Source of the DNA: Ferruginibacter paludis
Lineage (GTDB): Bacteria; Bacteroidota; Bacteroidia; Chitinophagales; Chitinophagaceae
NCBI RefSeq assembly: GCF_030409685.1
Contig: NZ_JAUFQJ010000007.1
Coordinates: 1-64,000, forward strand
Length of the DNA: 64,000 nucleotides
Reading direction: 5' to 3'
Part shown: positions 16,364 to 24,398 of the stretch, piece after piece
Numbering within the stretch: position 1 is the first letter of the stretch
How the letters are laid out: every line of letters starts with the position of its first letter
Notes under the pieces: generated by a model
What the model was told of the DNA's origin: nothing
The model's database searches: none
What the model saw: only the letters and a program-made list of their open reading frames with translations
Translations under genes and position numbers: made by a program

Positions 16364-17230
16364 ATGGATAGTTTGTTTAAAAATATTTTGGCCGCCACTG
16401 ATTTTTCGGCAATCGGAAATAATGCGGTTGACACTGCTATTGAATTGTGCAAACAATATAAAGCAGTGTTACATTTACTGCATGTAGTTGAAGAGACGAA
16501 TATGGTTGACGGCGAAAAAACGGATATTGTTTCCGCTGAAGTAGAGGTGGAAACTGATTATGAAGCCCGGACACAGCTCTATAATATTTACGAAACCGTG
16601 TTACGCACCCATGATATCCGCGTACAAATCCATATGCCGCCAGGCATACCTTGCTACGAAATTTGCAAAGCGGCCACTGAAATGCCAATAGATTTAATAG
16701 TGGTTGGCCGGCACGGTACATCCGGAGAACACGAATCTTTCATGGGCTCGACTGCCAGTTGTATACTTAGGGAGGCTACTAAACCTGTAATAACCGTTCC
16801 TGCAAATTTTGAACCATCGGAATTTAAGAAAATACTATTTCCTGTGCGGCCTGGCATCAACGAAAAGTATGAAATAATTAAACCGTTATTGAATAAGCCG
16901 TTCAGTTCAGTTCATATGGTACAGGTAGACCAGGATAATGATCAAACTTTCTTCTCTGCTAAATATCAACTGCAGGAAATTGCTGCATTTTTAAAAAGTG
17001 AAGATATTTTGTGTTTCCACTCCGTATGTACTTGCCCTGATTTTGCAGTAAAAGTGCTGGAATTAAGCAAATCAACACCCACTGACTTGATTGTAATAAA
17101 TACCTTACCGGATTGCAACTGTTCGTCTATTGATGCCGGTAATTATGTTCAGCAAATAGTGAGTTCTGCCACAGTTCCGGTATTATGTTTTCAGAGCGGC
17201 ATGCACATAGATGGCAAAACAAAAAGATAA
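16364..17230 (+). CDS. Universal stress protein, tandem UspA domains
   Basis: 288 residues, two UspA-like domains. The first begins 'NILAATDFSAIGNNAVDTAI' and has the nucleotide-binding loop 'VVGRHGTSGEHESFMGSTAS' near 125-145; the second (about 155-280) is more divergent and lacks a clear G-x2-G-x9-G loop. Members bind ATP or adenylates and help in stress survival. The gene stands alone behind operator array A, so it is likely a member of the regulon of the adjacent two-component system. Confidence 0.88.
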   Translation: MDSLFKNILAATDFSAIGNNAVDTAIELCKQYKAVLHLLHVVEETNMVDGEKTDIVSAEVEVETDYEARTQLYNIYETVLRTHDIRVQIHMPPGIPCYEICKAATEMPIDLIVVGRHGTSGEHESFMGSTASCILREATKPVITVPANFEPSEFKKILFPVRPGINEKYEIIKPLLNKPFSSVHMVQVDQDNDQTFFSAKYQLQEIAAFLKSEDILCFHSVCTCPDFAVKVLELSKSTPTDLIVINTLPDCNCSSIDAGNYVQQIVSSATVPVLCFQSGMHIDGKTKR

Positions 17231-17380
17231 AAGCTTTTGGCGGGCAAATAATATGGTACGAATATAGAATAAGCAGGTAGGCCCTTGGAAAATGCCAGCA
17301 AGCTAGATCCGATCGGCAAATTTTTGTCAGATAATATTGAAATGTATTGCTGGTAAAAATAACCTGGTTATAAATGTAAA

Positions 17381-17400
17381 GAGCAACCCAAAGGCTGCCC
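17381..17400. terminator. Weak hairpin downstream of usp1
   Basis: GAGCAACC-CAAA-GGCTGCCC pairs over 8 bp with two G-U pairs, 150 bp after the usp1 stop. The following bases (ATTACATTTTAAAA) are AT-rich but not a clean T-run, so it is at best a weak terminator. No gene is seen in the remaining 17231-17840 gap apart from array B. Confidence 0.3.
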
Positions 17401-17535
17401 ATTACATTTTAAAACCCCGTAAAACCCTAAACTAAAAAAAATAAAAAAGACAGGCCTATTAAAAAAGCCCATTGCAAAATAGCAAGCAATCATTAATAAT
17501 TCTTTATTCTTACTAAACAAATGTCAGGCTGTAAG

Positions 17536-17565
17536 ATTAAAATAGTATTAAAATGAAATTAATAT
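17536..17565 (-). promoter_or_regulatory. 11-bp-phased operator (array B) upstream of the response regulator
   Basis: ATTAAAAT at 17536, ATTAAAAT at 17547 and ATTAATAT at 17558, i.e. the TTTTAAT core on the minus strand with exact 11-bp spacing. It lies 276 bp before the response regulator ATG, in a 610-bp gap. Orientation is opposite to the regulator gene, unlike the other arrays, so it may serve autorepression or drive a short minus-strand transcript into 17231-17535. Confidence 0.5.
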
Positions 17566-17840
17566 TTTTAGTTTTTTAAATAGGATTAACATGGTTGCCG
17601 GTTATAAATTATTACATGCATTCTATGACAGTAATGGCTGTAACAAAAGTTGAGTAAAACACAGAGATAATAATATGTGCTGCGTTAATCTACATTTGCC
17701 TCATTGCACAAGTTAACATTGGTTAATTTCCGGAACTTAAGTCAATGCGGACTTTTGTTTACAAAGCAAATGATTTATTTAAAGTATAATTGGCTGAAAA
17801 TTAAAAATGTACTTGCTGTATGAATTAACTCAAATATATC

Positions 17841-18530
17841 ATGGAAGAAATAAAAATACTTTTGGTTGAAGACGAAAAAAAAATTGCGGACACCCTTTCC
17901 AAAGGTCTTAGGGAATTGAATTATCATGTGGCAACTGCTTATGACGGCAAGATTGGCTTACGCCTTTTTGATGCTGGCAATTTTAACCTTGTAATAACGG
18001 ATATCAATCTACCCGGCATAAATGGCTACGATTTATGTAAAATTATCCGGAGCCGTAACCAGCATGTACCGGTAATCATGCTGACTGCATTAGGCGCTAC
18101 CAATGACAAGATTGAAGGTTTTGATGCAGGTGCGGACGATTACCTTGTAAAGCCGTTCGAATTCAAGGAACTGCTGGCCCGTATCAGGGCATTATTAAAA
18201 CGCACCATGAACCAGCAGTTGCCGACAGGTAATATTTTAAGGGTAGCCGGTTTGGAATTAAATGTAGACAGTATGGAAGTAACAAGGGATGGCAAAGCAA
18301 TCACTCTTACCGCAAAAGAATTTCAATTGCTAGAATATTTTATGCGTAACAGGAATCGCGTAGTAACAAGGGCAGATATCGCCGAAAGGGTATGGGACCT
18401 GGACTTTGATACAAAGACAAATGTGATTGACGTGTATGTGAATTTTCTGCGTAAGAAAATCGACAGGGAATTTGAGCAAAAATTAATTCAGACACAAGTA
18501 GGTACAGGGTATATAATGAAAGACAAATAA
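17841..18530 (+). CDS. OmpR/PhoB-family response regulator
   Basis: 229 residues. Receiver domain with the acidic pair E10/D11, phosphoacceptor D54 in 'VITDINLPG', 'MLTALGATNDKIEGFDAGADDYLVKPF' switch region (T and K present), then a winged-helix DNA-binding domain (about 130-229, 'LTAKEFQLLEYFMRNRNRVV' and 'TNVIDVYVNFLRKKID'). This subfamily binds 11-bp direct repeats as tandem dimers, which matches the arrays at 16292, 17536, 21304, 21379 and 28236. The kinase gene follows after 5 bp. Confidence 0.93.
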   Translation: MEEIKILLVEDEKKIADTLSKGLRELNYHVATAYDGKIGLRLFDAGNFNLVITDINLPGINGYDLCKIIRSRNQHVPVIMLTALGATNDKIEGFDAGADDYLVKPFEFKELLARIRALLKRTMNQQLPTGNILRVAGLELNVDSMEVTRDGKAITLTAKEFQLLEYFMRNRNRVVTRADIAERVWDLDFDTKTNVIDVYVNFLRKKIDREFEQKLIQTQVGTGYIMKDK

Positions 18531-18535
18531 CCAGA

Positions 18536-19918
18536 ATGAGTATCAAATATAAAATTGCCTTTTTGTTCTCCGGGCTGGTAACCATTATACTGGCGATCGT
18601 AAGCCTGGCGGTCTTTTTTTTTAGCGCAAGGGAACGGGATAATGCGTTCAAAAAAAGACTAAAAAACCGGGCATTGAGCACGGCAAAAGTGTATTCGGAT
18701 ATCAATGATAACAATTACGGTGTGTTAAGAAGGTTAGATGCCGCTGCTGTCGCATCTCTTTACAATAAAAGTGTAACAATTGCGGGTTTCGGCGATGGAA
18801 AGGAATACATGTTTTCTGATACGGCGGGTGATTCGTTATATCTGTCACCGGATATTATAGAACAGGCAACAAGTGCGGACGAATATTTTTTTACTTATCA
18901 GAAAAAAAAAGCCGTGGCTCTGCATTACACCGGTGGCGATAAAAAATTTATTATCGCCGTAGCTGCTTCTGATATAGACGGGCAGGAGTATTTACAGCAG
19001 CTAAAAAAAATACTACTGATAGCCGCAGTAATGGCAGTGATGCTTTCGTTTTACGCGGGCGTTGTATTCGCCAAAAATCTTATCAATCCCATTAAACGTA
19101 TTACCGGCGAGGTAAACCTCATCACTTCAAACAATTTTTCGCAGCGTATAAAAATCAATAAGGCAAAAGACGAATTAACCAAACTGGCACTCACTTTTAA
19201 TAGTTTGCTCGACCGTTTGCAGGACTCCTTTGCTATCCAACGGCGGTTTATTTCCAACGCCTCTCACGAACTGTCCACTCCCCTCACGTCTGTTTCCGCA
19301 CAGCTGGAAGTTGCTCTACAAAAGCCAAGAACCCAGGGAGAATACCAGGCCGTATTGGAAAGTGTTTATGAGGACATCAAAGCGCTGCATTTGCTTACCC
19401 GAAGTTTACTGGACATTGCGAAAACCGGTTCGCAGGGCAGCATAGATTTAAATGAAGTTCGGCTGGACGAAGTTTTAATGAAAGTGATCTCCGATGTTCA
19501 AAAGCAGACCGAGGGATATAAAGTGGCATTGAATTTTGAAACTTTACCTGATGATGAGCAATTATTTACAGTGTTTGGAAACTCAAACCTGCTTTACATT
19601 GCGTTCAAAAACATCATCGAGAATGGATGCAAATATTCCGATAACAAAGAATCTGCCATTTCTGTCCTGTTCGACAAAAAGGCCATTGTCATCAATGTTA
19701 CCAACAGCGGGGATATTATTGCAGAGGCTGATATACAGAATATATTTCAACCTTTTTTCAGGGCGGAAAATGTTCAGCAAAAGCCGGGGTTTGGTCTGGG
19801 ACTTACGTTAACAAAGCGCATTCTCTTCCTGCATAAAGGAAGCATAGCTGTTGAGTCTAACCTTGAAAAGGGCACCATTTTCACTATTGAACTTCCCAAT
19901 ATACTTGCTAAAATTTAA
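18536..19918 (+). CDS. Membrane sensor histidine kinase
   Basis: 460 residues: TM1 (about 8-29), a sensory periplasmic region of about 125 residues without a known domain, TM2 (about 158-178), HAMP linker (179-232), HisKA with the phosphorylated H244 in 'SNASHELSTPLTS', and an ATPase domain with the N box 'NIIENGCKYSDN' and G boxes ending 'PGFGLGLTLTKRIL'. It is the partner of the OmpR-type regulator 5 bp upstream. The signal is unknown; the stress-protein, mechanosensitive and ion-channel neighbours point to an envelope or ionic stress. Confidence 0.93.
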   Translation: MSIKYKIAFLFSGLVTIILAIVSLAVFFFSARERDNAFKKRLKNRALSTAKVYSDINDNNYGVLRRLDAAAVASLYNKSVTIAGFGDGKEYMFSDTAGDSLYLSPDIIEQATSADEYFFTYQKKKAVALHYTGGDKKFIIAVAASDIDGQEYLQQLKKILLIAAVMAVMLSFYAGVVFAKNLINPIKRITGEVNLITSNNFSQRIKINKAKDELTKLALTFNSLLDRLQDSFAIQRRFISNASHELSTPLTSVSAQLEVALQKPRTQGEYQAVLESVYEDIKALHLLTRSLLDIAKTGSQGSIDLNEVRLDEVLMKVISDVQKQTEGYKVALNFETLPDDEQLFTVFGNSNLLYIAFKNIIENGCKYSDNKESAISVLFDKKAIVINVTNSGDIIAEADIQNIFQPFFRAENVQQKPGFGLGLTLTKRILFLHKGSIAVESNLEKGTIFTIELPNILAKI

Positions 19919-20151
19919 CTGCTTTAAACTGTCTTCAGTGGGCAACGGTAAAATCGGGATCACTTTAAAAAGTATATGATGAGTAATGATTACCTTAAAA
20001 AGTTTTTAATTAACTGTATATTTTTTACCGTTCTGATGAGTACATTTTTTTTACAACGCTGCTGATAAAAAACTGGTTTTTCTAAATAAAATATTTTATT
20101 AATGAAGCAGGTGCCAGTACTGCATGGTAATGTAAATATTTACAGGTGTGG

Positions 20152-21201
20152 TCAGGAATGTGCAGCTTCGGTGTATCGCTTTTTTACCGGCGCTTGTACA
20201 TCATTCCGGTTGTTAATAAATAAAGTTTGCGTAGGAAAAGCAAATTCAATTTCAACTTCTTCAAATGCTTCAAAAATGGCCAGGCATATCGCCTGTTGTA
20301 CATCCATATACTTTACGTAATCTGCTGAATTGAGATAATAGACTATTTCGTAGTTGATGCTGAAATCGCCAAAAGCCTTCAGGTGTACCCGGTCAAAATG
20401 AACTTCTGGTTGAAGGGCGATGATGTCTTTAGCGATAGCGGGGATGCGCCGGAGTTTATCAGCACTGGTATTATACACAACGCCGATGCTGAAAACGATT
20501 CGCCTGCGTTCCAGCCGTTTAAAGTTTTGTATAATAGACTTCACCATTTCTGCATTGGGCATAATTAATTGCTGCCCGTCAAGGCTTCTTATATGCGACG
20601 TCTTAATACCAATGGTTTCAACTACACCACTGTTCTCGCCCATTACAATAAAGTCGCCAATCTCAAATGGCTTATCAAAAAAGATGACGATGTAACTAAA
20701 AAGATCACCCAGGATAGATTGCGCAGCAAGTGCGATGGCAATGCCACCAACGCCAAGGCCGGCTATTATGGTAGTAACGTTGTAGCCTAGGTTGTCTATC
20801 AGCATAATAATGCCCATAGCCCACACCAGTGCCCTCAATACCAGTAACATGCCATCTACCTGCCTTATCCTGTGTTGCGGCTCCTGCTTTCTTTTCATAT
20901 ATCCTACTACCAGCACGCTGACTAAAAAATTGGCCAGCCTGATTGTAAAGTAAGTTGTAATCACCATCATCGCTGCGCCTGCTATCTTCTCTGCCTTGGG
21001 TGAAAGGTAAAGTTGTTTTATGATGTTATAATTGATGAAAAGATAGCCGTATGACAAAATAAATTTTTCAGTAAGCTCAACCACTACATCATCCAGTTTG
21101 GTAGTTGTGCGGGTTGTAATATTTTTTAGCAGTAACAGCAATCGCCTTTTAGTTAACCTTAGCAACAGCCAGATGAAAGCAATGGCAGCTGCCACCATCA
21201 T
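20152..21201 (-). CDS. Mechanosensitive ion channel, MscS family
   Basis: 349 residues: about four N-terminal hydrophobic helices (1-20, 45-65, 75-100, 115-140), then the MscS pore and beta domain with 'GLGVGGIAIALAAQSILGDLFSY' (TM3, split for length: GVGGIAIALAAQS / ILGDLFSY), 'FFDKPFEIGDFIVMG', 'VVETIGIKTSHIRSLDGQQL' and 'IMPNAEM'. It opens under membrane tension to release osmolytes. Divergent from usp2, with operator array C1 about 100 bp before its ATG. Confidence 0.93.
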   Translation of the reverse strand: MMVAAAIAFIWLLLRLTKRRLLLLLKNITTRTTTKLDDVVVELTEKFILSYGYLFINYNIIKQLYLSPKAEKIAGAAMMVITTYFTIRLANFLVSVLVVGYMKRKQEPQHRIRQVDGMLLVLRALVWAMGIIMLIDNLGYNVTTIIAGLGVGGIAIALAAQSILGDLFSYIVIFFDKPFEIGDFIVMGENSGVVETIGIKTSHIRSLDGQQLIMPNAEMVKSIIQNFKRLERRRIVFSIGVVYNTSADKLRRIPAIAKDIIALQPEVHFDRVHLKAFGDFSINYEIVYYLNSADYVKYMDVQQAICLAIFEAFEEVEIEFAFPTQTLFINNRNDVQAPVKKRYTEAAHS

Positions 21202-21303
21202 ATAATTTAAGACAGTATTGCCCCCATACTATTTTCCTGGTGATGTCTTCCATGGGAAATTGTGTTGTAAATGATTTGATTGCTGCAATACTAGTAAGCA
21301 GAA

Positions 21304-21344
21304 ATTAATGCACGATTAAAATGAAATTAAAGGCTGATTACCTT
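21304..21344 (-). promoter_or_regulatory. 11-bp-phased operator (array C1) for mscS
   Basis: ATTAATGC (21304), ATTAAAAT (21315), ATTAAAGG (21326) and ATTACCTT (21337): four units spaced exactly 11 bp, with the TTTTAAT core on the minus strand, i.e. the coding strand of mscS, whose ATG is at 21201. The outer units are degenerate, as is usual at the edges of tandem operators. Confidence 0.55.
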
Positions 21345-21378
21345 TCTGTTAAAAGCAATAAGGTTTAGTGGATGCAAA

Positions 21379-21420
21379 TTTTAACCCGATTTTAATGAGA
21401 GCTTAATCCCGTTTTTAAAA
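21379..21420 (+). promoter_or_regulatory. 11-bp-phased operator (array C2) for usp2
   Basis: TTTTAACCC (21379), TTTTAATGA (21390), GCTTAATCC (21401) and TTTTTAAAA (21412), spaced 11 bp, on the coding strand of usp2, ending 34 bp before its ATG at 21455. A TATAATTTAC stretch at about 21439-21448 could serve as the Bacteroidota -7 element. Together with C1 it makes the divergent mscS/usp2 region carry one array facing each gene. Confidence 0.55.
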
Positions 21421-21454
21421 CTGGCAGGTAACGTTGTATTATAATTTACTTACT

Positions 21455-22303
21455 ATGCAAAAGCTGTTTAATAAAATTTTAGTTCCAGTCGATTTTTCTC
21501 CCCGGTCCAAAGCGGCTGTTGAAAAAGCGGTTGAAATCGCACAGCAATATAACTGTCAGATACATTTATTACATGTTGCCAACCACTCACCTTTTACGAC
21601 TATTGCCTTGGCAGAAGGGCATACAATGGTGCCTGCAATAATGGTTGAGAATAAGGTAGAACTGGAAGCCCAGATGAAACGGCTGATTAAGTACATTGAA
21701 CTGCTTGCGACAGATACAGTGCAGGTTTTCTGTGGTATCCGGGAAGGTTCGTGGAATGAATCTGTCGTTGAGTATGTTTATGATAACCATATCGATCTGG
21801 TGCTGATCGGGCAAAACCGGAGCGCATTGACCAAAAGAAAAATGTTTGTAAATCCCGACTTCATTGCTGAAAAAACAAATATCCCGGTTATTACTATCCC
21901 TTCTAACAGGAGGCTCACCAAGCTGTATTCAATTGTTATTCCGGTCACCAATTTTTTGCCTGTAAGAAAATTAATGTACGGCGTGTATATCGGTTCATTT
22001 TATAATACTACCATTAAATTATTGGGTGTTGAAAATGAGCGGGTGAAAAAACAAGTTCAATATTACCTCGCAAAATCCCTGCAGTTAATAACAGACAATT
22101 GCGATGTACGGGTTGAAACTGAAATTATTGTAAGCGAGAACGTAGCCGAAGCAGTGCATGAGTTTGCAATGCTTCAGTCAGCAGACCTTGTGATTGTAAA
22201 TCCCGGTACACAAACAAAAATGCCCGGATTTTTTTCGTCCCTGTTAGGAAATATTCTGCAAAAATATTCTGCTCCGCCCATACTTGCGGTAAACCCAGGT
22301 TGA
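21455..22303 (+). CDS. Universal stress protein, tandem UspA domains
   Basis: 282 residues from ATG 21455 (MQKLFNKILVPVDFSPRSKA); the TTG at 21434 is not needed. Domain 1 has 'ILVPVDFSPRSKAAVEKAV' and 'DLVLIGQNRSALTKRKMFV', domain 2 'TKLYSIVIPVTNF' and 'ADLVIVNPGTQTKMPGFFSS'. The consensus ATP loop is altered in both halves, so nucleotide binding is uncertain. The TPR gene follows 42 bp later on the same strand, likely in one transcript behind array C2. Confidence 0.87.
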   Translation: MQKLFNKILVPVDFSPRSKAAVEKAVEIAQQYNCQIHLLHVANHSPFTTIALAEGHTMVPAIMVENKVELEAQMKRLIKYIELLATDTVQVFCGIREGSWNESVVEYVYDNHIDLVLIGQNRSALTKRKMFVNPDFIAEKTNIPVITIPSNRRLTKLYSIVIPVTNFLPVRKLMYGVYIGSFYNTTIKLLGVENERVKKQVQYYLAKSLQLITDNCDVRVETEIIVSENVAEAVHEFAMLQSADLVIVNPGTQTKMPGFFSSLLGNILQKYSAPPILAVNPG

Positions 22304-22345
22304 ATATTCACTCATCATTTTTTATAACACTATTATTTTAATTGT

Positions 22346-23983
22346 ATGAAAAAGTTACCAATTCTATCAATACTGATCCTGCTAAATTCAATTACCACCA
22401 AGTCGCAGACAATTGAAGATGCCAGGAAAGATATATACTACGAAAAATACCAGTCTGCGAAAACTATATTGCAGTCAGTGCTTGCAAAAGGTGATGCTTC
22501 GCCGGATGCCTGGTATTGGCTGATGGAAGTTTATCTGAAAGAGAAAAATATTGACTCGGCCAATAAGATGGCATCAAAAATTCCTGCACAGTTGCTGGAA
22601 CAAGGTGCAATGAAAGATCATCCCCTGGTATTTATTGGCAGGGCCCATATACTACTGGACTCAGGACTTACCACTGCAGCCAAAAGCCAGATGGAAGAGG
22701 TTTTAAAAGCAGGTAAGTATAAAAATCCCGATGCGTTGTTAGCCGCAGCACGGGCAAATATTGATAGTAAAAATGGCGATATGCCATGGGCGCTGGAACT
22801 GCTTGCCCAGGCAATAAAAAAAGACAAAAAGAATGCGGAAATATATGCTGCAATGGGAGATGCTTATTTCAAAATGACCGATGGTGGAAGAGCAATCATC
22901 AACTACGATCAGGCCATTGCGTTAAATCCAACTTATGCGGAACCTATGTATAAAACGGGGGTAATTTATAAAACGCAAAAGAATAAGGAAATATACCTGG
23001 AGAAGTTTACAAAGGCTTATGAAATGGATAGTGTTTACACACCGGCACTGTACGAGTTATACTACTATTATTATTTTACAGATGTGGTAAAAGCAAACCA
23101 GTTTCTTACTGCCTACATACGCAACTCCGATCCTGATCCCGTGCATCAATATATGGTAACAGACCTTCAATATGTATCTAAAAAATACAGGGAAGCAATT
23201 GCAGGTGCCGACAGCATTTTAAGTGAGCAGGGCAACGAAGCACAACCGCGGTTGTATAAACTGATAGCCTATAGCAAGGCTGCGCTGGGCGATTCTACGG
23301 CTGCATTGCAATACATGAATACTTATTTTGATAAACAGGATACGGCACAGATTGTGGCGAAGGATTATGAGTTAAAGGCCAACCTGCTGGAAAAACTGAG
23401 CCCGGATAAAGCAGAAGCCATTGTATGGTACAGAAAAGCGCTTGCCGCCGACAGTAACAAAAATGAAAAATTGAATTACATGATATCACTTGCTGATTTG
23501 CAACAGCAATTGGGTAACAGGGAAAGAGAATCCGTGTGGAGGGAGAGGGTTTATGAAAATAAAAAGAGCCCTACAAACCTGGATATTTATAAATGGGGCA
23601 TGGCTTTATATGCTGCCGAAAATTTTGAAAAAGCGGATAGCGTGTTTGCAATTTATGAGTTGAAATATCCTGACCAGGTTCATGGCTACCTGTGGCGGGC
23701 ACGAAGCAATGCATCAATAGATACAACAATGGAAAAGGGGCTTGCAGTGCCGCATTATAAAGGCTTAGTGGAAGTTGCCATTAAAGACTCTGTAAAAAAT
23801 AGACCCTTATTACTGCGGGCTTATCAATACCTTGGCGCTTATGAAGCAATCATTACAAAAGATTATGCCGCATCGCTGGAGTATTACAGCAGAATTCTTG
23901 CACTGAATCCTGAAGATGCGGAAGCCGACAAAAATGCTAAAATTCTGGAGAAATGGATTAAAGATGGTAAGGGGAATAATTGA
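22346..23983 (+). CDS. Secreted tetratricopeptide-repeat protein
   Basis: 545 residues with an N-terminal signal peptide (MKKLPILSILILLNSITTKSQ). The rest is helical repeat: TPR-like units can be seen as 'DAWYWLMEVYLKEKNIDSA', 'AEIYAAMGDAYFKMTDGGRAIINYDQAIALNP', 'AEPMYKTGVIYKTQKNKE' and the final 'AASLEYYSRILALNPEDAEADKNA' (short pieces). It probably works as a periplasmic or outer-membrane scaffold. Ends at a good hairpin (23994-24026). Confidence 0.85.
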   Translation: MKKLPILSILILLNSITTKSQTIEDARKDIYYEKYQSAKTILQSVLAKGDASPDAWYWLMEVYLKEKNIDSANKMASKIPAQLLEQGAMKDHPLVFIGRAHILLDSGLTTAAKSQMEEVLKAGKYKNPDALLAAARANIDSKNGDMPWALELLAQAIKKDKKNAEIYAAMGDAYFKMTDGGRAIINYDQAIALNPTYAEPMYKTGVIYKTQKNKEIYLEKFTKAYEMDSVYTPALYELYYYYYFTDVVKANQFLTAYIRNSDPDPVHQYMVTDLQYVSKKYREAIAGADSILSEQGNEAQPRLYKLIAYSKAALGDSTAALQYMNTYFDKQDTAQIVAKDYELKANLLEKLSPDKAEAIVWYRKALAADSNKNEKLNYMISLADLQQQLGNRERESVWRERVYENKKSPTNLDIYKWGMALYAAENFEKADSVFAIYELKYPDQVHGYLWRARSNASIDTTMEKGLAVPHYKGLVEVAIKDSVKNRPLLLRAYQYLGAYEAIITKDYAASLEYYSRILALNPEDAEADKNAKILEKWIKDGKGNN

Positions 23984-23993
23984 CATTGAGGTA

Positions 23994-24026
23994 AACCTGC
24001 CGGGATTGTATTTTTTCCGGCAGGTT
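23994..24026 (+). terminator. Hairpin terminator after the TPR gene
   Basis: AACCTGCCGG (23994-24003) pairs perfectly with CCGGCAGGTT (24017-24026) around a T-rich loop. The downstream run is weak (AATCTGTTT), but the stem is strong and lies 11 bp after the stop. Confidence 0.65.
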
Positions 24027-24074
24027 AATCTGTTTATGCTAAGAAATGATTGAATGAAATATAAATCTTAATAA

Positions 24075-24281
24075 ATGAGCGGCGAAATAAAAATCAAGGT
24101 TCCGGTTAAGTTCGACACGATTAATTCCAATGACCTTTGTGAATTGATCTGGTGGTCTGCTCATTTAGGAGTTGGTCCGGAAAAGCTTTTGTCAGCAATA
24201 GACCATATCGGAAATTCGGTTCAGGAAGTGCGGAAGTATATAGGATTAATAAACGCTGATTGCAACCGGAAAGTTGTATAA
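24075..24281 (+). CDS. DUF3606-like small protein
   Basis: 68 residues. The pattern 'DLCELIWWSAHLGVGPEKLLSAIDHIGNSVQEVRKYI' (in parts: LGVGPEKLLSAIDHIG and SVQEVRKYI) matches DUF3606, in which a short helix pair follows an 'E..YW...FGV....L..A...VG.....V...L' spacing. Function unknown. It is isolated, convergent with the ClC gene. Confidence 0.7.
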   Translation: MSGEIKIKVPVKFDTINSNDLCELIWWSAHLGVGPEKLLSAIDHIGNSVQEVRKYIGLINADCNRKVV

Positions 24282-24398
24282 CTTTCTTTATTTAAGCATG
24301 CCCGGTGAGGTGTTTGAGTAAATTCTAAAATTTAAATTGTGGGCAGCAGCAGATTATCTGTTCAACAAGTAATGATAATTGGATGTTGCAATAAGTTG

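Noticed and set aside
20003..20010. Single TTTTTAAT near the end of the kinase gene
   Set aside because: No further unit at 11-bp spacing, so it is not counted among the operator arrays.
20085..20100. AATAAAATATTTTATT perfect palindrome between kinase and mscS
   Set aside because: Purely AT-rich in an AT-rich convergent gap; could be part of a bidirectional terminator but has no G/C stem, so not called.
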